Origin: Rana temporaria
Lineage: Eukaryota > Chordata > Amphibia > Anura > Ranidae
Assembly (NCBI RefSeq): GCF_905171775.1
Contig: NC_053495.1
Location: 112,478,614-112,542,613, forward strand
Length of the DNA stretch: 64,000 nucleotides
Reading direction: 5' to 3'
Shown here: in pieces, positions 55,351-64,000 of the stretch
How the letters are laid out: each line of letters starts with the position of its first letter
Position numbering within the stretch: the stretch's first letter is position 1
The notes under the pieces: model-generated
Database searches by the model: none
What the model was told of the DNA's origin: nothing
Seen by the model: the letters and a program-made list of their open reading frames with translations, nothing else
Made by a program: the position numbers and the translations under genes

Positions 55351-56036
55351 CCACTTGCTTACTGGGCACTTAAGCCCCCTTCCTGCCCAGACCAATTTTC
55401 AGCTTTCAAAGCTCTCACTCTTTGAATGACAAATGTGTGGTCATACAAGACTGTACCCAAATAACATTTTATATTTTTTTCCCCACAAATAGAACTTTCT
55501 TTTAGTGGTATTTAATTACCTCTGCGGTTTTAATTTTTTGTTAAAAAGACCAAATTTTTTGAAAAAAAAAAATACAAAATCGTTTTATATTTTGTTATAA
55601 ATTTTTGCAAACGGGTAACTTTTCTCCTTCATTGATGTACGATGATGAGGCTGCACTGATGGGCACCGATAGGCTGCACTGATGGGTACTGATAAGGCGG
55701 CACTGGTGGGCACTGATAGGTGGCACTGTTGGGCACTGAGGGGTGGCATTGGTGGGCACTGAGAGGTGACATTGAGAGGTGGAGGCAGCACTGATGGGTG
55801 GCACTGAAGGGCATTGATTAGTGGCACTGGTGGGCACTGAGAATTGGCACTAATAGGTGGCACTGATACGTGGCACTGATATGTGGCAGTGATGGGCACT
55901 GATAGGTGGCAGTGATAGGCACTGATGGGTGGCAATGATGGGCACTGATCAGCACTGGTAGGTGAGACTGATAGGCAGCACTGCTAGGTGGCACTGATGA
56001 GGCACGTCATTCGGCTATAGCGCAGACGCCAAGTGG
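55351..56036 (+). mobile_element. TTAA element, CCACTTGCTTACTGG variant with minisatellite
   Basis: A 686-bp element with ends CCACTTGCTTACTGGGCA and CGCAGACGCCAAGTGG, flanked by TTAA (55,347-55,350, 56,037-56,040). The first 250 bp (CCCACAAATAGAACTTTC and on) match the CCACTTAAG family; the rest is a minisatellite. Confidence 0.85.
55640..56000. repeat. imperfect minisatellite (GGCACTGATRGGTGGCACTG)
   Basis: Roughly 10-20-bp imperfect units alternating GGGCACTGA and TAGGTGGCACTGA. Minus-strand frames of up to 116 codons (Ser/Pro/Cys-rich) are by-products. Confidence 0.85.
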
Positions 56037-56040
56037 TTAA

Positions 56041-56507
56041 TCTGAAACTGTGTGGTTAAACCATTTTTTAATGTAGTACTTTTGGCCATAAGAGTGGGCT
56101 TTCAAGAGACTCAATGGGCAAAGTGGAGAGTCCCTTTAACTTACTAATGTTGTAAATGGAATTCACTTTAAAACATAAAAGTTTGATTTATAAAGTTAAT
56201 ACAGTAAAACTGTGTTCATTTCAGTCATCCAATCATGCATAGCTCCCAACTCTCCTTGATTTAGAGGGACTGTTTCTGATTAGGCCCCAAGTCTCTCTTT
56301 CCTCCTCATGTGTCCCTCATTTTGGTCTGATCTATAGAGTTGTATATAAAATACTATTTATCTTTCGAAAAGTGTTTTACGGTGCTAAATGCTTCATCCA
56401 ATTTCTAAATTGCTGTATTTGTAAATGTAAATATACATAAGAATAATAATGGTAAAAAAGCATTTGTTGGTTTAACTAATTTTTTGTTGCTGTATAATCC
56501 TCCTATA
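56041..56507. other. non-coding, no recognised feature
   Basis: AT-rich; nothing recognised before the hAT MITE. Confidence 0.4.
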
Positions 56508-56515
56508 AGGGGGTG

Positions 56516-56968
56516 CAGTGGCGTATCTAGGGTATGGCAGCCATGGCAAGTGCCATGGGTGCCATGGGGAGGGGGGCGGAAAAAAGCTACCCCCTGCATG
56601 GAAAAACCCCCACCCGTCCTCCTGAGTCCGCCTCCCGCACTAATGTAGCTCCCGGCATCGTGGCCGGCCTGCTGAAGTGCGGCGCCGGCACAGCAATTGC
56701 TAATATTGCTACTTGGCCCGGGAAGGGGCGTGACAGGTGCCCCCATGACGGCCTATGACTGGCCATTGATGGCACAGTGGCTGCAATTGATTTTTTTTTT
56801 CAGTTTGTTTGCGCCCCCCCTAGCCAGTGGTCCCCAGTGTCCCTCTATGTCCTCGTCTCATCCCTCCCTGTCCCTGGTTATCTGGTTATCTGAAAGGTTT
56901 CAAATGTTTTGATAGGGGCGCAGTTTCAGTGCTTGCCATAGGCGCCATTTTCACTAGATACGCCTCTG
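56516..56968. mobile_element. 453-bp hAT-type MITE with perfect 8-bp duplication
   Basis: Left end CAGTGGCGTATCTAGGGTAT; right end TCACTAGATACGCCTCTG. Flanked by AGGGGGTG at 56,508-56,515 and 56,969-56,976. GC-richer interior. Mirror frames on both strands near 56.53-56.78 kb are not genes. Confidence 0.95.
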
Positions 56969-56976
56969 AGGGGGTG

Positions 56977-57585
56977 TGGCAGTGGGTGTGTGCTACTATG
57001 CCTACATACTTTTGTTAATAGGTGACCCTCATTCCCATCTCAAAACGTTGGGAGGTATGAAAAGCAAAATTACTGATTGCTTTTTATTTTTTCGGTGCAC
57101 GTTATTGGGCAGGGCCATCAATAGAGATCTACAGGTAGTCCTACTGGATTGGACCCCATTCGCTCAGCAGAGGACCCAGCAGGGGGGGGGGGCAGCACTA
57201 GTCATCTCAGCAGGCTCAGCATCCCCTCAGCAATACAGTCCATACTTTAGTTTCCTTTCTTGTGACAGTGTGTCAATAGTAAGGGGAATCTATATAGTGA
57301 CATGGTGTCTTGGGTGATATCATTGTGTGAGCATCCAGCAGGTTTAATGTGAGCATGTGATGGGTGGTGAGGAGGAGAGCCCAGGGCTTGAGAGGAAGGA
57401 GAATGAGGAGACACGATATGCTTGCTCTTCACTTTCCAACTGCTGGTGGCTCAACTATGTTCCAGTGCTCCAAAGTTGTATGCTAGTGAAAAAGTGCATG
57501 CATCCCCCATGGCAACCACACTGCATTGCCACATGTGGTTTGGCCATTTGCTATTGGCAGCAGCTCCAGAGTTAATACACCAGTC
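56977..57585. other. non-coding, no recognised feature
   Basis: Frames of 60-113 codons with no recognisable domain; no transposon ends recognised. Confidence 0.4.
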
Positions 57586-57853
57586 GGCTGCATTCACATT
57601 GTAACGCTGTATACGCGGCGTATTTTGCCGCGATTTTTTTTTTTTAACAAATAATTTCCATTGATGTCTATGCCCGAACGCCAATGCCGCCTGAAAAAAA
57701 GGGTCCGGGACTTGTTTTCAGGCAGCAGGCGTACGGCGTTTTGGCGTTCGGCGTGAGATGTGAACCATCTCATAGACATCAATGGAAATTCGCCCCTCCA
57801 GCGGCACGAGCGTCGCGCTTCAGGCGTATATACGCCGAGTTGTGAATGCAGCC
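57586..57853. mobile_element. palindromic MITE, GGCTGCATTCACA ends
   Basis: Ends GGCTGCATTCACA and TGTGAATGCAGCC. The inner arms TATACGCGGCGTATTT and CAGGCGTATATACGCCG pair loosely, as do AATTTCCATTGATGTCTATG and CATAGACATCAATGGAAATT. Confidence 0.8.
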
Positions 57854-57924
57854 TAATTAAGTGCTGTAAATGGGCAACTCTGATTTTAGTTTTTGTTGGG
57901 TTTTTTCTTTTGTTTTACCAGAAC

Positions 57925-58113
57925 GAGCGCTCCCGTCCCCTAATTTAGTCTGAGCATGCGTGAATTTTTAACCGATGGACGTGCCTACAACAAGATTGCT
58001 TTTTTTTAACCTATGGATAAATAACCGATGGGGCCTACACACGATCGGTTTGGTCCAATGAAAACGGTCTATCAGACCGTTCTCATCGGTTTGACCGATC
58101 GTGTGTACGCGGC
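57925..58113. mobile_element. Harbinger-like fragment (related to 39.7 kb and 6.1 kb)
   Basis: CGCTCCCGTCCCCTAATTTA and CTGAGCATGCGTGA match internal 39.7-kb MITE sequence. GGGGCCTACACACGATCGGT and its partial complement ACCGATCGTGTGTACGCGGC bracket a hairpin (ACGGTCTATCAGACCGT, 58,064) like the one at 6,128. Confidence 0.6.
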
Positions 58114-58164
58114 ATTGAGGGTTGAATTTTGAAAAAATTTCTTAAAACCATTTGCCCCCCAGAA

Positions 58165-59345
58165 AGTTTTACCCCCTTCATGACAAGGCCAAGTTTTGCA
58201 ATTTGGCACAGCATTACTTTAACTGACAACACACAAATAGAGCTTATTTTTAGTGGTAGTTGGTCACCACAGTTTTTTTTTTTTTTTTTTTATATAAAAC
58301 ATTATTATTTTATTTTTTGCTTTAAGAAAAATCCCAATAAGTGTATACTATTTGGTTTGTGGGAAGTTATAGGGCCAGATCCACCAAGCTCTGCGCTTCT
58401 TTACGGCTGGCGTAGTGTATCTCAGATACACTACGCCGCCGAAACTTACAGCGTATTTCCCATATTCTCAAAGAATTTGCGCCATAGGTTACGGCGGCGT
58501 AGTGTATCTGTGTCGGCGTAAGGGCGCGCAATTCAAATGGGTGAGATGGGGGCGTGTTTTATGTAAATTATGTTTTTTCAGAACGGCGCATGCGCCGTCC
58601 GTGGGGGTATCCCAGTGTGCATGCTCGTAATTAACCCGCAACAAGCCAATGCTTACAACGTGAACGTCATTCTACGCAAAGCCCTATTCGCGAAAGGCTT
58701 ACGCAAATGTCGTAAAATTTTCAAAATTCCAACCGGGAACGACGGCCATACTTAACATTGAGTACGCCTCATATAGCAGGGGTAACTATACGCTGAAAAA
58801 AGCCTTATGGAAACGACGTAAAAAAATGCGCCGGCCGGACGTACGTTTGTGGATCGCCGTATCTAGCTAATTTGTATACTCGACGTGGAAATCGACGGAA
58901 ACGCCACCTAGCGGCCAGCGTAAATATGCACCTTAGATCCGACGGCGTACTAAGACGTACGCCAGTCGGATCTAGCCCAGCTTCAAGCGTATCTTGTTTT
59001 GTGGATACAAAACAAAGATACGCCGGAGCAAACTAGCATTTACGCGGCGTATCAATAGATACGCCAGCGTAACTGCTTTGTGGATCTGGCCCATAGTGTC
59101 TACAAACTATAGTATATACAATAGAATTTTTATTTATTATATTATTATTTTTATTTTTATACTGGTAATGGGGGCGATTAGTGACTTATAGTGGGACTGT
59201 GCTAGTGTGGCGGGAAATCTAACGCTGGCTTGGGGGGGTTACACTAACTGACACTGACATCACTAGGGACACTAATACAGTGCTAATACTATACACTGTC
59301 ACTGTACTAATGACCCTGGCAGGGCAGGGGTCTTAACACTTCCCA
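58165..59345 (+). mobile_element. diverged CCACTTAAG-type TTAA element, split by a MITE
   Basis: CCCCCTTCATGACAAGGCC, CACAAATAGAGCTTATTTTT, ATCCCAATAAGTGTATACTA and, after the nested element, GTGTCTACAAACTATAG, TGGTAATGGGGGCGATTAG follow the order of the 7,486 and 45,262 copies. The ends are decayed. Confidence 0.65.
58372..59092. mobile_element. GGGCCAGATCCAC MITE family, copy 5, nested
   Basis: A 721-bp element with ends GGGCCAGATCCACCAAGC and TTTGTGGATCTGGCCC, flanked by ATA (58,369-58,371, 59,093-59,095). Sister TTAA elements show the uninterrupted site (AAGTTATAGCGTCTACAAAA), confirming the limits. Confidence 0.9.
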
Positions 59346-59428
59346 CTCTAACCAAAATTACAAAGAAATGCTTTGCCGTTAATTACATTTAAAAAGATGC
59401 CAATGCCAACTTTATTGTAATGTATAAA

Positions 59429-59689
59429 GCTGACCATACATGGATCTTTTTTTTTTTATCAGCCAGTGGGCTGATGGAAAATAACTTAGAGGATTCCCTT
59501 ATCCACACAAGAGGGGACTTTAGAATACACTGATTGGCTGTAGGTGTTGATCAAAAGAAAGTTTTTTAACAAGGTTGGGGGAAGTCAATTATTATATCAA
59601 CTTCTCTGGAATGGGAATGGCAAAAGATGGATCGAAATGTGACTGGTCCCTGGTGAACTGGACGAATTACAATCCATCTATGGCCAGCC
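59429..59689. mobile_element. MITE, GCTGACCATACATGGATC ends
   Basis: Left end GCTGACCATACATGGATC and right end AATCCATCTATGGCCAGC form inverted repeats. Immediately followed by the TAA target site of the next MITE. Confidence 0.65.
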
Positions 59690-59692
59690 TAA

Positions 59693-59948
59693 GGCCCCGT
59701 ACACACGTCCGAGAAACTCATCGTTTTGCTCGTCGAGTTCCTTGTGAAGCCGTCGAGGATCTCGGCGAGCCAAGTTTCCTCATTGACTAACGAGGAAATA
59801 GAGAACATGTTCTCTATTTGGCCCGACGAGATCCTCGTCGGTTTCCTCGGCCGAAAGTGTACAGACGACCGGGTTTCTCGGCAGAATACGGCTCCGATCG
59901 AGTTTCTGGCTGAATTCTGCCGAGAAACTCGGTCGTGTGTACGGGGCC
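59693..59948. mobile_element. PIF/Harbinger-like MITE, copy f
   Basis: A 256-bp element with ends GGCCCCGTACACACGTCCGA and CGGTCGTGTGTACGGGGCC, flanked by TAA (59,690-59,692, 59,949-59,951). It shares with copy d the diagnostic interior CCATTGACTAACGAGG-type segment and differs mainly by a short internal deletion. Confidence 0.9.
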
Positions 59949-59951
59949 TAA

Positions 59952-61164
59952 GTCTCAAGAGACCATAAATGTCTTGAACCGTGCAATTTACAAGGATCAG
60001 AAGTCATCAGCAGATAAACTTGACCAATGATGAGCGATAAACTCTACAAATAGTAGAAAGCAGGACCATACTTTGTGTCCAATTGTCAACGTTTTACCAG
60101 GTAGTCACTGCATAATAATCACTGCTTAGAGAAAAATAATATATTTTTGCTTGCATATTACTGGATGTTTAAAGTAAACACGGCTTTGACCTATTCAGTA
60201 AAGTACGTGGGCATTTAATTTGCTAGGGGAACATTTTCTAGTTCTAGTAAAACGCAACTGATGTCCTGATATCAACTTGTGCTCCACTGCTTTTCTGGTT
60301 CTCCTCTGGAAAATGAGAGCCATAGCTTTAATACCGACAGAGTCTGTTTTTAATTGCAGTTGAATTTTACATAACACGTAGCCATATTCAATAACTCTTT
60401 TCAAACTGTTAAAGTGATGTTATATTGCTAATACATTGTGAATGCTGGTACACAGATACAGAGCAAGGGTATGCATATGCAGTAGCAGGTACCATAAAAA
60501 GAAAACCTGACATGTGAATCACTTTAAATACAGTACATACAAATGCAGTTTTGTGAAAGAAGAAACTCTGTGGAGTTTCAAAGGGAATGTTGACTTAGTG
60601 AATGTGTGGAAAATTGAATTTGCAAAGAATTCTCAATTACATGTCAAGAGTCATAAAAACAGCATTTTTTGCTCACACCCTATGCAGTCGGATTTATCCG
60701 AGATGTAATGTGAAGATTTGCTTGTATTATTTTTATTTGTTTGTCTCTGATTTTCTGCTCTGAAGTGTACTGAGAGCACTAAGATGTACATCTCTTTTCT
60801 TCAATAATAAAAAAAATTTCAATAAAAAAACAGCATTTTTGCTTGTAAATGATTGGATGATGGAAGGTGGCAGAGCTTCACCTTATTCACTAAGCAAGAG
60901 GAAAATCCCTTGCACAGTGAACAGTCTATTTGTAAATACACCGCAAAACACAAAAAAACTCATACAAAACACATACAGAATATTCAGTTAAAACTGTTCA
61001 CCTGAAGTTATAATAGGACTCTTTTTAAAAATGCCCCATCGCTGGGCCTGCAGGTATGTGAACTACCTCCATAGAGAAGGCTGCTGGTTCACATGTCATG
61101 TGAATTGAATGCGGTTCAGAACGCATCCAATTTGCATATATGTGAGCCGAGCCTCAAAGAACAA
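59952..61164. other. non-coding; MITE remnant at 60,820-60,955
   Basis: Mostly AT-rich without genes. At 60,828 AACAGCATTTTTGCTTGTAA and GATTGGATGATGGAAGGTGG match the middle of the 54,927 MITE, so a decayed right half is present. An AATAAA motif near 60,806 has no gene context. Confidence 0.45.
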
Positions 61165-61234
61165 ATTATGGTTACATAGTTACATAGTTAGTCAGGTTGA
61201 AAAAAGACACAAGTTCATCTAGTTTAACCCCAAA

Positions 61235-61235
<1 letters not shown>

Positions 61236-61305
<70 letters not shown>

Positions 61306-61315
61306 CACACACACA
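61236..61315. repeat. (TA)n then (CA)n microsatellite
   Basis: TA units followed by ACACACACAC directly before the MITE end at 61,316. Confidence 0.95.
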
Positions 61316-61549
61316 CAGGCATACCCCACTTTTAAGTATACAATGGGGTTTATTTACTAAAGCTGGAAAGTTCAAAACCAGGCTCACTTCTGCATAAAAA
61401 TCAATGAGCTTCCAGGTTTTATTACCAGGCTTAATTGAACAAGCTGGGGTTAGAAGCTCATTGGTTTCTATGCAGAAGTGAGACTGATTTTGCACTTTCC
61501 AGCTTTAGTAAATAAACCCCATTGTGTACTTAAAAATGAAGTATGCCTG
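61316..61549. mobile_element. palindromic MITE, CAGGCATACCCCACTTTTAA, nested in CR1
   Basis: Left end CAGGCATACCCCACTTTTAA and right end TTAAAAATGAAGTATGCCTG; arms ACAATGGGGTTTATTTACTA and complement. Same family as 41,280-41,632 but without the captured loop segment. Confidence 0.85.
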
Positions 61550-61749
61550 AATACAGTCCTGCACCCAGAGTTGATATACCCACAGGAAGGTGAAAAACCC
61601 TAGCAAAGCATAATCCAATTTGCTACAGCAGGGGAAAAATTCCTTTCTGATCCCGGAGAGGCAATCGGATTTTCCTTGGATCAGCTTTTACCTATTAATG
61701 TCAGTACCCAGTTATAATATGTACATTTAAGAAATCATTCAGCCCTTTT

Positions 61750-62382
61750 TTAAAAGCAATCTACTGAGCTGGCCAGAACCACCTCTGGAGGGAGTCTATT
61801 CCACATTTTCACAGCTATTACTGTGAAGAAACCTTTCTGTATTTTGAGAGGAAATCTTTTTTCCTCTAGACGTAAAGAGTGCCCCCTTGTCCTCTGTGAT
61901 GACCTTAAAATGAATGACTCAACACCAAGTTCACTATATGGACCACTTATGTATTTGTACATGTTGATCATATCCCGCCTTAATCTCCTTTTCTCAAGAG
62001 GGAATAGATTCAGTTCCTCTAATCTTTCCTCATAGCCAAGCTCCTCCATTCTTCTTATCAGTTTGGTTGCCCTTCTCTGCACTTTCTCCAGTTCCCCAAT
62101 ATCCTTTTTGAGAACTGGTGACCAAAACTGAACTGCATATTCCAGATGAGGTCTTACTAACGATTTGTACAGGGGCAAAATTATATCTCTGTCTCTGGAG
62201 TCCATACCTCTCTTAATACAAGAAAGGACTTTGCTCGCTTTTGAAACCGCAGCTTGGCATTGCATGCTCTTATTGAGCTTATGAGCTACCAAAACCTCTA
62301 GATCCTTCTCCACCATTGATTTCCCCAATTGTACTCCCTCTAGTATGTATGATGCTTGCATATTCTTAGCCCCTAAGTGCAT
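61750..62382 (-). pseudogene. CR1 reverse transcriptase C-terminal region
   Basis: A 210-codon open frame: LEVLVAHKLNKSMQCQAAVS, KVLSCIKRGMDSRDRDIILP, LYKSLVRPHLEYAVQFWSP, then RRATKLIRRMEELGYEERLE and LEKRRLRRDMINMYKYI. This is the highly characteristic thumb/C-terminal region of CR1 ORF2. It ends near the stop typical of the family (VVLASSVDCF). Upstream frames are broken, so no complete protein is made from this copy. Confidence 0.9.
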
Positions 62383-63995
62383 AACTTGGGGGATAAACCT
62401 AATTTGCCACCTAGTTGCCCAATTAAACAGTGCATTGAGGTCGGCTTGTAAATTTGAGATATCCTGTAAGGACGTTATTCCACTGCATAGCTTAGTGTCA
62501 TCTGCAAAGACAGAAATGTTACTTTTAATCCCAGACCCAATATCATTTATAAAGGTATTAAAAAGTAAGGGTCGTTGGGACCTTGGGGTACATCACTGAT
62601 AACCTTAGACCATTCAGAGTAAGAATCATTAACCACTACTCTCTGAATCCTGTCTTTTAGACAGTTTTCTATCAATTTTCCAATAGATCTTCCCAAGCCT
62701 GTAGACTTTATCTTACACATTAGCCGTGTGTGTCAACGCTTTTGATAAATCCAAGTATACCACGTCCACAGACACCCCTCTGTCCAAGGTTTTACTTACT
62801 TCCTTATAAAAAGAAATCAGGTTTGTCTGACAACTTCTGTCTTTCACAAATCCATGCTGTCTGTTGCTCATCTATGTGGTCTTTTATTAATCTTTCCAGT
62901 ATCTTCCCAACTATAGAAGTTTAACTAACAGGTCTATAGTTACTTGGCAAAGACTTTGATCCCTTTTTAAATATGTGCACCACATTGGCCCTGTGTCAAT
63001 GCAGTGGTATTATTCCAGTCATTAATGAGTCCCTAAATATTAGAAACAATGGCCTTAAAAAAGAGAGAGCTCAATTTTTTTAGGATCTGTGGGTGGATGC
63101 CATCTGGTCCAGGTGCTTTATCCACCTTTATTCTGTTTAAATATTTCTGGACTATATCACTTTTGAGCCATTGTGAATCATTTGGGGCTTTGTCACTACC
63201 ACCCCCATTATGGACATGAGTTCCCCCCATTCTCCTTTGTATACACAGAGCTGAAGAAATTATTTATTAAATTTGCCTTCTCTTTGTCCCCAGTCATCCA
63301 CTCTAGATTATTTTGTAAAAGATCTACATGCTCAGACCTGACCTTTTTACTATTAAAGGAGTTGTAAAGAAAAAAAAAATGTATGCTGAAATGACTGTTT
63401 ACAGGGTATAGAGACATACTAGTTAACTGATTCCTTTTAAAAACGATTAAAAATAGATAAAAATCATCATATAATGTACCTGCAGTTTCTAGTTTCGTTT
63501 TTGCATGTTGTTTCCTGCCTCTCTGCTGTACAGAGCCACAGAGCCAATACAGGGCAGTGATGGTTTGGAAAACAAAACTGATTGGTGCTGAGGGGTTTTA
63601 GACACACAGTAATCACACCTCCTTGAAGTTAGTGACCACAGAGAGAAAGCTCCCAGCACTGTGGTTATCAGGAAACAGACAACCAGGAAGTGTGGAGATC
63701 AGAGAAGAATTACAGCAACTTGAGAGCAAAAACGAACAATGAGGACATGAAAACAGCACTGCATTAAGGTAAACCCTTTAATATATTTGAAGATTTTTTG
63801 GGGGTTTGTCCTACTGTCTTTTGCAATCTGTTGTTCAGTTAGAATTTTTGTGTCCTTCATTTCCTTTTTAAAGATTCTGTTATATTCTTTTAACATTTAA
63901 ACGATGATAGCATTCCTTAATTTTTATATTTTTTAAAGGCTCTTTTTTATTATGTATAGCCATTTTAGCCTTGGCCGTGAGCCACATAGGTTTTA
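62383..63995 (-). pseudogene. CR1 ORF2 reverse transcriptase body (multiply broken)
   Basis: Minus-strand pieces in separate frames: MLKEYNRIFKKEMKDTKIL (63,896 down), then after the nested MITE VRSEHVDLLQNNLEWMTGD and KANLINNFFSSVYTKENGG, then YLNRIKVDKAPGPDGIHPQI (the RT motif around K-x-P-G-P-D). Palm motifs further down are in broken frames between 62,400 and 63,030. Frameshifts and the 421-bp MITE make it non-functional. The endonuclease would lie beyond the right window edge. Confidence 0.8.
63357..63777 (-). mobile_element. TTAA MITE nested in CR1 coding region
   Basis: Starts AGGAGTTGTAAAG after TTAA (63,353-63,356) and ends GGTAAACCCT before TTAA (63,778-63,781). AG...CT ends as in 42,300 and 42,957. 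The CR1 frame resumes on its far side. Confidence 0.75.
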
Positions 63996-64000
63996 ATTTT

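Larger units (their letters stand above)
61165..64000 (-). mobile_element. CR1-clade LINE, minus strand, interrupted, runs off window
   Basis: The 3' end lies at the left, with the short tail repeat GGTTACATAGTTACATAGTT (61,169). The coding remnant of the RT C-terminus is at 61,750-62,400, the RT body to about 63,350, and sequence upstream of the RT continues from 63,778 to the window edge. A TA tract plus MITE (61,236-61,549) splits the 3' UTR and a TTAA MITE (63,357-63,777) splits the coding region. Confidence 0.85.

Noticed and set aside
55585..55935. Ser/Pro/Cys/His-rich minus-strand frames
   Set aside because: By-products of the imperfect minisatellite in the TTAA element.
1..64000. tRNA, rRNA, snRNA or tRNA-derived SINE genes
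   Set aside because: I looked for box A/B-like promoters with a cloverleaf and for familiar snRNA motifs and recognised none. A tRNAscan or Rfam search would be needed to exclude degenerate copies.

Overview
This is a vertebrate, almost certainly anuran and most likely ranid-type frog, nuclear DNA window made almost entirely of transposable elements. The inference rests on three things: the combination of a CR1 LINE, an amphibian/fish-style L1, a Penelope-like element (PLE) and Tc1-like remnants; the extreme load of palindromic non-autonomous DNA transposons (MITEs); and the absence of bacterial-style gene packing. The ranid call comes from my recollection of such repeat families and would need a repeat-library search. 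No complete host gene is visible. The only host-like coding signal is a possible 29-residue signal-peptide exon on the minus strand near 1.5-1.6 kb.

Layout. 0-11 kb: a 21-bp minisatellite broken by two MITEs, a 22-bp minisatellite, several PIF/Harbinger-like MITEs (3-bp target duplications, ends GGCCCCGTACACACG), TTAA-flanked MITEs, and a solo LTR with CATG duplications (10.04-10.76 kb). 11.6-16.8 kb: two nested stacks. One is a 2.3-kb palindromic hAT-type element (8-bp duplication) holding two insertions. The other is a Tc1-like element holding a TTAA element, which itself holds a candidate solo LTR. 18.5-26.0 kb: two head-to-head Penelope copies forming a large inverted repeat; one arm carries a 730-bp MITE whose empty site is preserved in the other arm. 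26.0-27.2 kb: hAT-like and TA-flanked palindromic elements. 27.5-32.3 kb: a minus-strand, 5'-truncated L1 with nearly readable endonuclease, reverse transcriptase and C-terminal domains. 32.3-44.6 kb: TTAA, hAT, Tc1 and Harbinger-like MITEs, including a same-family nested insertion (38.8-40.6 kb). 44.6-61.1 kb: more MITEs separated by long AT-rich stretches without recognisable genes. 61.2-64.0 kb: a minus-strand CR1 LINE running off the window end and interrupted by two MITEs.

How it works together. Apart from L1, CR1, Penelope and the Tc1 transposase relics, nothing here encodes a protein. The non-autonomous elements would have depended on transposases supplied from elsewhere. Target-site duplications are unusually readable: TTAA for two terminus classes, 3 bp for two families, 8 bp for hAT-like elements, probable TA for Tc1-like and CCGTATTT elements. 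They allow a relative order of insertions to be read directly. The main interest is this stratigraphy, together with a covarying hairpin in TTAA elements, a chimeric MITE, an apparent sequence capture in a MITE loop and the Penelope palindrome. Boundaries were read by eye; percent identities were not computed.
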